64,000 bases of DNA from positions 1,907,020-1,971,019 of the forward strand of contig CM035357.1 in assembly GCA_020137815.1 (NCBI GenBank). Reading direction: 5' to 3'. This document shows positions 52,149 to 62,453 of this stretch, piece by piece. Both the position numbers and the translations under genes were made by a program. The notes beneath the pieces are model-generated. The model saw only the letters and a program-made list of their open reading frames with translations. It was not told where the DNA came from and made no database searches. Source of the DNA: Hormiphora californensis. Lineage: Eukaryota > Ctenophora > Tentaculata > Cydippida > Pleurobrachiidae. How positions within the stretch are numbered: position 1 is the first letter of the stretch; each line of letters opens with the position of its first letter.

Positions 52149-52605
52149 GGTGGCTAATGAAAGGGTGAAAATGTTATAAAAACTAGGGCGGACTCTTAAA
52201 AAAAGAGATTTTGTTGAGTCATATCACGGAATCTTTTCTGTTTTCTGTCACACTTGCACTCTCAGAGAAGCTTGCGCGCGGATCTTTTACCAGAAAATAC
52301 GTTCCGCGCCCTACACACACAAAAGCGGGACAGAGTTTCAAAATTTACATTCGGGCAGCTCTGCAGCAGACCGCAGTGAACTGAAATCTCACTATTGATA
52401 GTGAAGTCGTTTATTCCTTGCCCTTCTTGGGCTCAGGCTTCGTAGACACAGGCGTCCCAGTTGTAGGCTTCTGGCTTAGGCGTCGTAGGCTCATGAGTCA
52501 TGACTCATCAGGAGCATCTGAAAGACTTGCTACCACGTCTGACGTCGTGACATGACTGCATGGTTAAGGGTAGAGGGAGTACTGTGAAAGTTGACAACAC
52601 GTCAC

Positions 52606-52668
52606 CATGACGTCATTGGTCACGTGACTTGGTCACGTGGTGTGGTCACTTGCTGTGGTCACGTGACA
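52606..52668. promoter_or_regulatory. CRE + CCAAT + E-box cluster upstream of cathepsin
   Basis: TGACGTCA, ATTGG and GTCACGTGAC lie consecutively (52609-52628), then GTCACGTGG, GTCACTTG and a second GTCACGTGAC, about 460-520 bp upstream of the cathepsin ATG (52148, minus). GTCACGTGAC is the consensus CLEAR site of TFEB/MITF factors. Confidence 0.5.
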
Positions 52669-53129
52669 TATAACGGACCCTAATCTTGTACACCAAATTT
52701 TCCCAATTCTATCTGTCACGTGAGTTGTAACCCTAACTCTAATGATACCTACACACACTCACACACACACAATCTGCAATCAGCCCAAGGCGTTATTAGG
52801 TCACCTGGGTGATTAGCTGGAAGGGCAGCTGGAACCGTTACAACATCAGACTCGATTAAAGCGATACCAAACACTGACCGGTAATTGGGTTGATTGATAT
52901 TTAAAACCTCTGTTACAACACAAACATGCCAGTCAGATTCAATCTTCCCGGTAGCGGTGTACGCCCCTGAAGTCTTGAGTGCACCATTTGTTTCGAAGTT
53001 GTGGAGCAGGTTACCACACCAGTTATTGTGTATGAGTGTGCCCATTGGGCTTGTGCAGCTTGTGCTTGTCGATGGCTGCTCACCCGTTCTGCTATCTGCC
53101 AGATGTGCCGTCGTGTGGTTAAACGTATA

Positions 53130-54167
53130 CTTTGAATGGGTGGATGGATGGGACCATGCCACCACCTATCTCGTATGGTATTGGAGGAGAACAAGGGATA
53201 TATACTTGAATTGTTTCCTCCCGAAACTCACGACAAGTTTTCGGATTTCCCTCCAGCTCCATCACACACGGGAATAACCGATGACATGCTCTCTCCATTT
53301 TCGAGGTAAATATTCTCTGATTCTTTCCATCACTCGCTCGCGTTCTCTTTCATTTCTATCCTTTACCCCCCCCCCCCCCAGAGATGCGAAGATCGGAAAA
53401 GGGATGGTAAAGAATGTTAAGCTTGCCCCGACTCTGCTCAAAAAATCCAATTACGTGGTGCACCTCACCAATCTGAAATTCTATATTGAAGAATGTGTTC
53501 GTGTTACTAAGGTGCATAGGGCCATCAAATTTAATCAGAGATGTTGGCTCAAGCCATACATTATCGCTAATACAGAGAGAAGGAGGCAGTCTGTGGACGC
53601 CGTCGAGAAAGCGTTTTGGAAGTTGTTGAATAACAGTCTTTTCGGTAAGTTATTTTCCTAATTTATTTCCAATTCATCTTTTAATCTCCGAATTTTAATC
53701 TAAATCTCTGAATTTAAATCTAAATTTTAACAGGGAAAACGATAGAATCGGTGCGAAAGGGAACATCAATTACGTTGGTGAACAAGGAGACCGCCGCTTC
53801 CAAACCCAACTATAAACGATTCAAGATACTCTCTGACACCTTAGTGGCTGTTGAAAGGGTTAAAACAGATACCATCTTCGACAAGCCAATATATGTAAGT
53901 TTTAAAGTGATTTTTTTTCATTTTTTTTTTCTATTAATTTTTTTAATTTTTTTTCATCAACCGACTGAAAAGTTTTTTGCATAAATTATTCCTTTTTTTC
54001 AGATTGGTTTTACGGTGCTTGAATCCAGTAAGCTCCTGATGTTTGATTATCATTATCGAGCAATTCTTTGCAAACACAGATTCATTTTTGTATATAACCT
54101 AACTACAAATGATCTGTGCGGAACGCAGATGCCCCTCCTGAAGCATCATTTGGATCTTTCCAATTAG
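53130..54167 (+). pseudogene. Polinton/Maverick-type protein-primed DNA polymerase B fragment, spliced
   Basis: Exon 1 (about 53187-53305) reads NKGYILELFPPETHDKFSDF; exon 2 (53382-53644) YVVHLTNLKFYIEECVRVTK, then KFNQRCWLKPYI and LLNNSLFG; exon 3 (53734-53894) KTIESVRKGT and KPIY; exon 4 (54003-54167) SSKLLMFDYHYRAILC, then a stop. This is the conserved block order of PolB genes in Polintons/adintoviruses, with KxxNNSxFGKT split by an intron. The motif C region (D-T-D-S, catalytic aspartates) is absent between DYHYRAI and VYNLTTNDL, and motif A upstream is eroded with a frame change near 53183. Remnant of a virus-like element; not catalytic as read. Confidence 0.8.
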
Positions 54168-54354
54168 ACCCGATCACACCCTCTGTATTCTGATGGGCGT
54201 TTCAAGGATGAACTGCTGGTTCCAGCGGAAAATGGCCGCTGCTGGGATTCCTCGAGCGATAGCCAGCAGAGAGTTAACTCATAATCGCTAACTGGAGGCT
54301 CTCAATTCAAGGGGCGACTATCAGTTAATTAATATCCAACAGACCAATATCCGT

Positions 54355-54867
54355 TTGAAAGCTCACACTCTTTACACCATCACAAAAACAACAACATCAA
54401 AACATGTGCCCGGTTTGCGATTCGCAAGTTGCGAATTCTCTGTGCTGGATACTACTTCACCCATCTCCATCTACCCCTGCGGAGACTGGTCCTGTTTTGA
54501 ATGGGTACTCAAAAATCAAAACGGAACACGCTCCCACTAACCACTTGTCCTACGGTGCCATCGCTCTACCAGAAAGGTGTTGGTGGTAAGTTACTAAGTT
54601 GTCAGACGGATTATTGTCTCTAATTTGAGTAATAAAGCAATCAAATAGTAATTAAGTAATCAAATGAGTAACCCCTTCTTCTTTCAGACCCACGGTAAAC
54701 CAATATCTAAACTATGCAACTATGCTGTGGTTTTCAAGTTGTTCAAGATACCCACGAACCAGAGATTTCATCCAACGATTCTATGGGAGATAATTGCGGT
54801 TGATAAGGAGCTTAATCTTTTAACATCACAGAGGAGCTACAAAGATGAGATGGCGGCTTACGAGTAG
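54355..54867 (+). CDS. Possible exons of unknown protein next to the PolB remnant
   Basis: 54679-54867 is a good exon shape (cttctttcag acceptor; THGKPISKLCNYAVVFKLFK ... YKDEMAAYE, stop), preceded by a gtaagt donor at about 54583. A two-Cys segment (MCPVCDSQVANSLCW) lies at 54404. Frames do not join cleanly. Could be another gene of the Polinton-like remnant. Confidence 0.25.
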
Positions 54868-56438
54868 AATTTTCAGTTGGTGGTCCGAGTGGCCAAGGAC
54901 CAGAAGATTGGCTAATGAGGGAGAATGGAGGACGGACAATGTCATTTGTGAACATATTTTCTGAGAGAGTGTCAGCGGAGGTGTTGAGGCCAAAACAACA
55001 ACACTGACTATTGACTATGTACTAAACAAGGAGTAAAATTTGTTTTTTTGAAGTAAGCTCTTATATAATGAACAACTTTGTGTGAAATATCTATGAAGAA
55101 CAATGAAGATATTAAATATTCTACTCTAAATCAACCATTGTTTAGCACTTTGTTACTACTTTTGTACAAGCTAACCACTTGCTCGACGGGTTGTTGTGGT
55201 TCTTAATAAAAAGGGTTTTGCGATATTTTCCATGGTCAATGCTCATAGCGGGTGGACCGCAGAGAATATCGTTAACCCCAAAGGGACTTTTGTTGATAAG
55301 GCTGAAGGCGGGACTGACAATTTCAAAAGCCCAGGGACGTCGCTGGGCCTAGCGTGTACCTGTGTAAGCAAGGTCTAGGCGCTGCAAGCCCCGCTGGGGG
55401 TCGAGGATAACAATAACAATAACAATAACATTATACATATTTAAATCGCTTTTGAGCTATATAATGCTATTCTCGATCAGCTTAAACAGCGTCCTCTCGA
55501 TAATAGCAAGCTTTCTAAAGCGCTTCATCGCTGAAATAACCTATAGACATTCGTCCTCGTCGTCATAGATAATAAATTATATAAAAATAAAAACGGACTT
55601 AGATAATTAATAAATAAGATACAAAAGACAGACTGAACTCCGATGGACACACAAATACATGCAACACACACACACACACACACGTCATACACATACACAT
55701 TCATACAAACACAAGCAAGTACTTAACATACGAACAATTAAGCACACAACCAAATTCACCAACGTCCAACGGAGTCCAGAGATAATCAACCCTACCACAT
55801 ACTGAACAAAATAAAGAAATAAACGCTAATTGAGTGTTGTCCTCATTACTCATTAGTTCATTGTGACTAGGACTCGCTTTGTCTTGGATTATTATTATCA
55901 TGGTTATTTGTTATCATGGAGGAATATCAGTTTCACACTTAGGAGATACCATGTAGGATTTCAGGATTTAGGAATTTACTTTAGGTCTTTTAGTTCTGAA
56001 AATAAGGTGCTCTGGAGGGGGTTAATCTTCATAGTAGAAGCCTCCAAGAGCAATATAGCGCTGTGAATTGCGTAGCCAAGACTACACAATTCACAGTCCC
56101 ATTGTGTGAAAAGTCAACTGTACACGTCAAACAGTTGCCAAAAGGCGTATCTACAAGTAAGTCAGTGTCTAGATCTGTCATGGGTGGGGATTCTTTTTTT
56201 TATTCTCACACACACTTTTTTCTCACATTATTTTTCTGACATCCCTCTTTCTTTTTTTAACTTTTACTACCTCACATTCGATCATGTATTTTTCCGTTTT
56301 TTGCTGAGGAGGACGAAACATACAGAAACATTTCAATAATATCTACTCAGTACTCTATCTCCCATGACCCCGTCTTGAAAGATCAATATTCAAACCCATA
56401 TTATCCATCACTCGCAACTACACACATATAATAACATG

Positions 56439-58245
56439 CTACTCAGAGAAGGCCTTGGAAAACAACAGTGTTTTTAGATCAGTTTTGAACCTCTGTAAAG
56501 TCCTAGATCGACGGAGCTCCCGCGGAAGATTGTTCCATAGCTTAGGCCCTGATACACTGAAAGCCCTTTCCGTTGTTTTGTATTTGGGATGCGGAGTTTC
56601 AAGAAGAAGATCATCATAATCTGCACGAAGTGTCATTGGTTTTTTCTTCCTCTTTTCCAGAAGGCCAGTTAGGTATTCGGGTGCAAGGCCGTTCAGACAT
56701 TTATAGACCAAAACACAGGTTTTGAAATTGATCCTTTCACTCACTGGTAGGAAATGTAATGCCTTACGCAACGTCGTTGTGCCTTGCCACCTCCTCTGTC
56801 CATAAATGAATCTAGCTGCTGCATTTTGTACCTTTTGTAACTCAGCAACATTCCGTTTAGTCATCCCAGACATCAGAGAATTGCAGTAGTCTATTTTTGA
56901 ATGAACTAAGCTGCATACCAATATTGTCCTAAGCTTCCGAGATAGCTTTCCGGCAATTCGCCACAGATTAACCAGAGTAGATTTACATGACCTGACCACA
57001 GCCGTGACGTGCTCATCTAAGGACAGCTTCGAGTCAAAGTACACCCCGAGGTTCTTCGCCGAACTCGTTACCAATGAGGGCCCACTATCTTCAAACAGCT
57101 GCATAGAGTCAACAGAACTACTACCTCTCGGGGACAAAATCAGTACTTCAGTCTTAGTTGGGTTAAGTTGAAGGAAGTTTGTCGTGAGCCAGGCCTGTAT
57201 ATCAGAGACACAACGCCTTAACTTTTGTTCTACCTCTGAGATATCATCCGAGGAATATGCCGCATAGACCTGTGTATCATCCGCATAAAAGTGAATACCA
57301 ACACCATGTCGATCAGCAATGGCTTCTAGCTCAGTCGTGTAACAAATGAACAATATCGGTCCTAAAATAGACCCCTGTGGAACTCCGATGGATAGTTCAG
57401 CAAGGGCTGACTTCATATCCCCCAACACCACTGCAGCATTACGCCCCGTTAAGTAACTCTGAAACCAATTCAGAGTAGTCCCCTTTACTCCATACAACTT
57501 TTCTAGCCGCTTCAGAAGTATCACATGATTCACTGTATCAAAAGCAGCACTTAAGTCTAACAACAACAGTACTACCTTCGACTTGTCATCAGTCAGAGTC
57601 AGTAGATCATCAAAGATCCGTAAGGTGGCAGTTTCGCAACTTTTGTGTCGACGATATGCAGACTGTTTCTTCGAGAGTAAATTGTTATCCTCCAGGTGCC
57701 TTACAAACTGGTCCGCTGCACACTTCTCTATTAGCTTTCCAAGGAACGGAAGATTACTCACCGGTCGATAGTTCCCCAAGTCATCCGGGTCAAGATTTGC
57801 CTTCTTGATGGTTGGACGAATCAATGCCGTTTTTAAAGCCGTAGGAAAAACCCCCGATGACAAGCTATCATTAACTATTTTCGACAAGATAGGAAGTAGT
57901 TCACCGAACAGTTTTCGTACAAAGGATGTTGGTATAGGATCAAGGGTACAGTGTTTCGTGCTCATTTCCATGATGGTAGACCGAAGCACTTCATCAGAAA
58001 CCGGCTCAAATTTGAAAATCGGAACAGATGATGGTGAGTCACTTTGTGTAGTCATGGAGACAGGTTGAACGTGATTGTGGCACTTCTCCTCCATTCGTCG
58101 ATAGATTTTCTCAACCTTCCCTTTAAAAGCTCCCATGAAGGTGTCAGCAAGCTTGACTTTTTCAATGTTCCCAGGCATGACTTCAACATTTTCCCTCCCA
58201 GAAGGTGGTTCGAAGTTTGCCAAGTAGCCCGAGGGTCATGCTGTT
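56439..58245 (-). CDS. LINE ORF2 part 2: reverse transcriptase
   Basis: RT fingers-palm motifs in order: NYRPVSNLPFLGKLIEK, KKQSAYRRHKSCETA, LLLLDLSAAFDTVNH, IGVPQGSILGP and FYADDTQVY (catalytic YADD), then the thumb and a C-terminal region ending LLFSKAFSE. About 600 aa. It lies one frame away from the endonuclease part; the shift falls between 58223 and 58245. No RNase H domain follows. Confidence 0.93.
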
Positions 58246-59371
58246 GTTCTTCGAGACGAGCCGCGAAGTAGTTTTCTCTTACTCCCGTCAGGATTTTATC
58301 AGTTTCCTTCTCCTGTGCCTTACAGTCCTCAAAGAAGTTGAGTATCACAACAGGGTCTGTTTTGGTCCGAAGAATTGCCCTATACTTCCTTTCTTTCCTC
58401 CTTCTTTCCCTTCTTGCCCCTTGGCAGATCTCATAGTTCTGTGTGAACCATTTATTACTGCGAGTTTTAACCTTCCTAGTAACCACGGGCGCCCGACTAT
58501 CCATAAACCCCGTCAACACCGAGACATACAGCTCAACACACTGGTCCAGGTCATCAGGTAACTCATCACAAAGATCCGACTGAAGAATGTCTTCCCTAAG
58601 ATCCTCAATGTTAAGGTCTTTCATTTTTCGGCTTGTAACTAGCTTAAACTCACTGTTAGAACTACAGCCAGCCACATTTACAGAGAAGCTCACTAGTGAA
58701 TGATCAGGAAGAGCAGGTGCCCTATAAGTTTCCAGTCCGTCCAACGCCGTAAGGTCTGCATCCCTGGTTAGCACCAAATCAAGTGTGCCACCCCTCACAT
58801 GCGTAGGCCCGATAACATGTTGAGACCATCCCTCCGACAGAATAAGCGCTTTAAACTTCTGTGTGAATCGGTCAGTATCATCTTGGAACCTAACATTAAA
58901 GTCGCCCATGACAACAGGAACACCGCCCTTTGATACAAAGGAATTCAGATAGCTGCCAAACTCAGTTATGAAGTGAGTATAGTCATTCCCCGTGCGATAG
59001 ATAACAGCAAGCCGGACTCCAACACTGCCCTTCACGAAGATCTCCAGACATTCAAAAGACTTTGTGGATGTTTTACACGTAGTAAACTTGATCTTATTCC
59101 GAATAATGAACGCCACTCCACCCCCTCGCTTCCCTTTCCTCGGTGCATTAACCAGAGTGTGCCTCCAATCCCCCACCTCCGCCGCCAGTGAAGATTCATC
59201 CAAGTTAAGCCACGTTTCAGTAAGAGCTAGAATCCCAAGTCCATTTTCGACCATCATTCCCATGACCTGATTAACCTTGTTCCGCAAGGAAAAACAGTTG
59301 CCAAGTCCAACCTTAATGGTCCTGCACCCTACCTTCCCTAGATCAGTCACACGCCCATCTTCACCAACTAG
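58052..59371 (-). CDS. LINE ORF2 part 1: APE-type endonuclease
   Basis: Endonuclease motifs ILALTETWL, GVRLAVIYRTGN, VVMGDFNV and ALPDHSLVSF. The frame opens at 59371 with no ATG: the first usable codon is GTG at 59350, and the frame is -1 relative to ORF1. The reading frame ends at 58052 after entering the wrong frame near 58223. Nicks target DNA for target-primed reverse transcription. Confidence 0.92.
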   Translation of the reverse strand, partial: LVGEDGRVTDLGKVGCRTIKVGLGNCFSLRNKVNQVMGMMVENGLGILALTETWLNLDESSLAAEVGDWRHTLVNAPRKGKRGGGVAFIIRNKIKFTTCKTSTKSFECLEIFVKGSVGVRLAVIYRTGNDYTHFITEFGSYLNSFVSKGGVPVVMGDFNVRFQDDTDRFTQKFKALILSEGWSQHVIGPTHVRGGTLDLVLTRDADLTALDGLETYRAPALPDHSLVSFSVNVAGCSSNSEFKLVTSRKMKDLNIEDLREDILQSDLCDELPDDLDQCVELYVSVLTGFMDSRAPVVTRKVKTRSNKWFTQNYEICQGARRERRRKERKYRAILRTKTDPVVILNFFEDCKAQEKETDKILTGVRENYFAARLEEQQHDPRATWQTSNHLLGGKMLKSCLGTLKKSSLLTPSWELLKGRLRKSIDEWRRSATITFNLSP

Positions 59372-60486
59372 TTTTTTGCATTCCTTAGTTTAAGAAGGAA
59401 AACAGGACAGTCAGGCGAACCGGCATTGTGTGAGTTGGCATTACCCTTCAGCTTAGGGTCACTAGCATTTTTACAGTTAGTGCAACACACTCTCCCCCTG
59501 TTCTTACAGTCCTTTGTCTTGTGGCCTTCCGCACAGAACATACATGTAGCCTGTGGTTGCTCGCATTCCCACGCTTTGTGGCCAAATTTCTGGCAACGGT
59601 AGCACTGTGGAATATAGTACCGATCCTCCACCCTACAGGAAACATTTCTAACGAAAAGTTTTCCTCCCTTGACCAACAAGTCCCGAAGAGCGCAAGAAAC
59701 TCTCAACCCCACGTTAACCCGTTCTCTCGCTCTCGATTTCCCAACATAGACAACCTCCAAAGTATGCCCCTGGTCTATTAGAGAGCTCACCTTAGAGTTC
59801 TTCATCCGAATCATCTCAACTATGGCACTATCCAAATCACTCCGGCCCATATCAACTGGAAATTCTTCCACGGGAAGTGGAAAGTCCTTAACCGTAACCT
59901 TAGGCAGTTTAATAGATGTCTTATAGGTCGCTGCCTCGGGAAGAACTGCCTTAAGCTGACTCTCAGCAGATTGAAGCATGTCCTGATCAGGTAAGGCAAT
60001 TATTACATCGCCATTGGCCTCCGCCCTCATGAAGGACACAGGTGTCTCCTTTAGAGCCTCAGAAGCTCGTTTTACAGCCGTATCTCCCGCATTACTAATC
60101 GTAATTTTTGCAGCAGGTTTCTTAAGCACTTCAGCAAATGACCCACCGAGATTCTCACCAAGACTCGCCCTTAACCCCACTTCATCACCCCGACGTAAGT
60201 CCATTTCTCCAACAAGTTTTTCTACTATGAAATCAGCGTGCTTACCAAGCTCACTCACAACACATCGAGCAATCTCCTCTCCACTAGCCCCGGTCTGCCC
60301 AAACCCCTTAGCCTTCCCGCTATCCACCGAATCAAAACACGGGGGGCATAGCCAGCATAATCCCACGAGTTTACTTACTTCGACGGGTACGGGCGGATCA
60401 GCATCATCTCGCTCCTCTTTGCACATCAAACATACCATCTTCTCTGTAACTGCTATCTCTGCAGCCGCCTTTCTCGTTTTTGTCAT
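59368..60486 (-). CDS. LINE ORF1 protein with PHD-like N terminus and CCHC knuckles
   Basis: 372 aa from ATG 60486. The N-terminal Cys cluster CLMCKEERDD ... LCWLCPPCFDSV is PHD-like. The C-terminal region has CYRCQKFGHKAWEC, CMFCAEGHKTKDC and a CCTNC ... H ... C variant: nucleic-acid-binding zinc knuckles typical of LINE ORF1. It ends GCA AAA AAC TAG, a slippery heptamer plus stop. Confidence 0.9.
   Translation of the reverse strand: MTKTRKAAAEIAVTEKMVCLMCKEERDDADPPVPVEVSKLVGLCWLCPPCFDSVDSGKAKGFGQTGASGEEIARCVVSELGKHADFIVEKLVGEMDLRRGDEVGLRASLGENLGGSFAEVLKKPAAKITISNAGDTAVKRASEALKETPVSFMRAEANGDVIIALPDQDMLQSAESQLKAVLPEAATYKTSIKLPKVTVKDFPLPVEEFPVDMGRSDLDSAIVEMIRMKNSKVSSLIDQGHTLEVVYVGKSRARERVNVGLRVSCALRDLLVKGGKLFVRNVSCRVEDRYYIPQCYRCQKFGHKAWECEQPQATCMFCAEGHKTKDCKNRGRVCCTNCKNASDPKLKGNANSHNAGSPDCPVFLLKLRNAKN
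59371..59377 (-). promoter_or_regulatory. Candidate -1 ribosomal frameshift site, A AAA AAC
   Basis: Minus strand GC[A AAA AAC]TAG, in register with ORF1 codons (GCA AAA AAC). A -1 slip enters the ORF2 frame with no intervening stop. Confidence 0.6.
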
Positions 60487-60655
60487 CGTCTAGATGGGGA
60501 ATTGAGGTGCCTCACGACAACCTCAATAAATAGTTTTACGTTGTAGTTGATGAAAGTTTGAAGGAGGCGAAGTCCTCGAAAAATGATGACGTAAAGTTTG
60601 GCAAACGCTGCTGAGTGCTGACCGCAGCGGTTTAAAAATTAAAAAAGTAAAGTCG

Positions 60656-60888
60656 GATTTTTTGAAACTGTCACCCCCCTAGAGTTTTCAAATTTCTTTA
60701 AATGACCATAAGTCCGGTTCCTGATGAGATAGAGACTTGAAATTTGGAAGTTACAAAGATCTTGCTAAGTTCTTCCAAACCTCCAAATTTCAAGTCTCTA
60801 TCTTATCAGGAACCGGAGATATGACAAATTTTGTTATTTCAGGGGGGTGACAGTTTCAAAAAATCCGAGTATAAAACGGATTTTGAAA
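60656..60888. mobile_element. 230-bp fold-back element
   Basis: ggattttttgaaactgtcac / gtgacagtttcaaaaaatcc ends and inner caagtctctatc / gatagagacttg. No ORF. Lies 100-150 bp upstream of the LINE 5' end. Confidence 0.85.
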
Positions 60889-60889
60889 A

Positions 60890-62040
60890 AAAAACGGATT
60901 TTGAAAATCTTTCCGTTTTAAAAAAACTCGCGTAAAATGCAAAAAATGTGTATTTTGCGCGCGCCTCTCTCACGCGCTTTTATCGCGCCGCGCTATTTCC
61001 GAACTCTTCGCTCCAATTCCCGAACGATTTAGAAAAATTCTCAATTTTATAGTGGCTCTTTTTTGCAACAAAGACCCTGACCATTCTACCTGCTATATAC
61101 CCACTGACAGAGTATTGGGCATGCCGACCTTACGGACTATTCTCAATTCTTCTAATTTCGGAGACTGCTGTCAGACCTGTATGGCGGCGCCATACCCCAT
61201 TTGATTCGACAGTGCGCTCAGATGGGTCGCGGCGCCAGACAGTGTCAGACGTTGTTGAGTCTCAACGGGGTTCAGATAGCCTGGCCTGGGTTGTTCAACA
61301 ACATTCTCCAAACTGGCGACATTACCAGTCTAGCAACTTCCCTTATTATCGCAAAATGAAACGCACGAATTTTAAATTTAAATGTTGAAGGGGATTAAAA
61401 AGGGATGGAAAACCACTCTGAAGATGTTGAAATGTCAGAAAACGGTGTTCTCATTTTCTCGTTCTCTCCCTAGTGACCAGGACAAATTGAGACACAATTC
61501 CAGTTGAATTTATCCCAAAAGTGTCACTGCATGTCACTTTCCTCGATCTCTCTCACACACATCTTTCTCTCACTCTCTCACTTTTGACGTAGTGCATACT
61601 GCACTGCTGCTTAATTCAGCCGTTTTGTCCTGTTAGACAAATAAATAAATAACGTTAGAAAGGCAAAAACGTTAGAAAGGCAAAAACACGCACATTATAT
61701 ATGGGGAAGAAACAGTTTTAAACTTGTACTTGGACTAAAAATGGGGGTAAGTAACGTAAGCTAATAACTTAACTAAAACATAGATATATGCTAAACGGCT
61801 AAGGTCTGAAAAATGTAATGTCTCAGAAATTTTCGTACTTCATTAACAATATTCTTCAGCAATGCTCACTCTCTCTCTCTCGCTATCTTCATTTCTCTCA
61901 GTATACATATTTCTAACACTCTCACTATCGCTCTCTTTCAATATCTTTTTCTTTCTCCTCCTCAACACTCTATTTTTCATCTAAGTTTGGATAAATATAA
62001 CTGTATACTCCTCTCTCTATCTCACACGCTGTTCTAGTTC
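60890..62040. other. Intergenic, repeats only
   Basis: Contains a family E-like fragment (61105-61140), a family F core (61160-61275) and CT-rich stretches (61550-61590, 61865-61990). No exon supported. Confidence 0.45.
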
Positions 62041-62139
62041 TCAAGTGACCCTTACATTTGGGACACAGTAAAAGAGGGTAGATTCATGAAATATATTACT
62101 CCCGTGCGACAAAAAAAGGTTTCGATCATTGTTCATTAT

Positions 62140-62410
62140 AAGGCAACACGTTGTAACCATGGAAACACATTGTAACCATGGCAACACATTGTAACCAAGG
62201 CAACACGGTGTAACCATGGCAACAAGTTGTAACCATGGATACACGGTTGGCAACAAGTTGTAACCATGGCAACACATTGTAACCATGGCAACAAGTTGTA
62301 ACCATGGCAACACATTGTAACCATGGCAACACATTGTAACCATGGCAACACGATGTAACCATGGCAACAAGTTGTAACCATGGCAACAAGTTGTAACCAT
62401 GGATACACGT
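62140..62410. repeat. 19-bp tandem array of RFX X-box-like motif (13 copies)
   Basis: Period 19, unit GTAACCATGGCAACACATT/AAGTT. Nine of 13 copies carry perfect GTAACCATGGCAAC, which fits GTNRCC-N2-RGYAAC. Copies begin about every 19 bp from 62153 to 62392; one truncated unit lies at 62246-62256. It is 3' of the CNBP-type gene. Confidence 0.9.
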
Positions 62411-62453
62411 CTCTTTGTAACGTCGCACACACGAGGGAGGGTGTAGATTCTTC

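Larger units (their letters stand above)
55411..60540 (-). mobile_element. CR1-like non-LTR retrotransposon, nearly full length
   Basis: ORF1 (zinc knuckles), APE-type endonuclease and reverse transcriptase in order, then about 1 kb of 3' region that may end in a (gttatt)n tail at 55411-55435. The 5' UTR limit near 60540 is a guess. No target-site duplication was identified. RT sequence style (NYRPVSNLPF; FYADDTQVY) suggests the CR1/Jockey group; the exact clade is inference. Confidence 0.85.

Noticed and set aside
52749-53165. 138-aa minus ORF beside the PolB remnant
   Set aside because: Looks protein-like but no recognised domain, no splice context, and it overlaps eroded PolB motif A sequence on the other strand. 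Left out of the annotation.
62140-62410. CRISPR array
   Set aside because: Tandem 19-bp units without unique spacers, in an intron-bearing eukaryotic genome.
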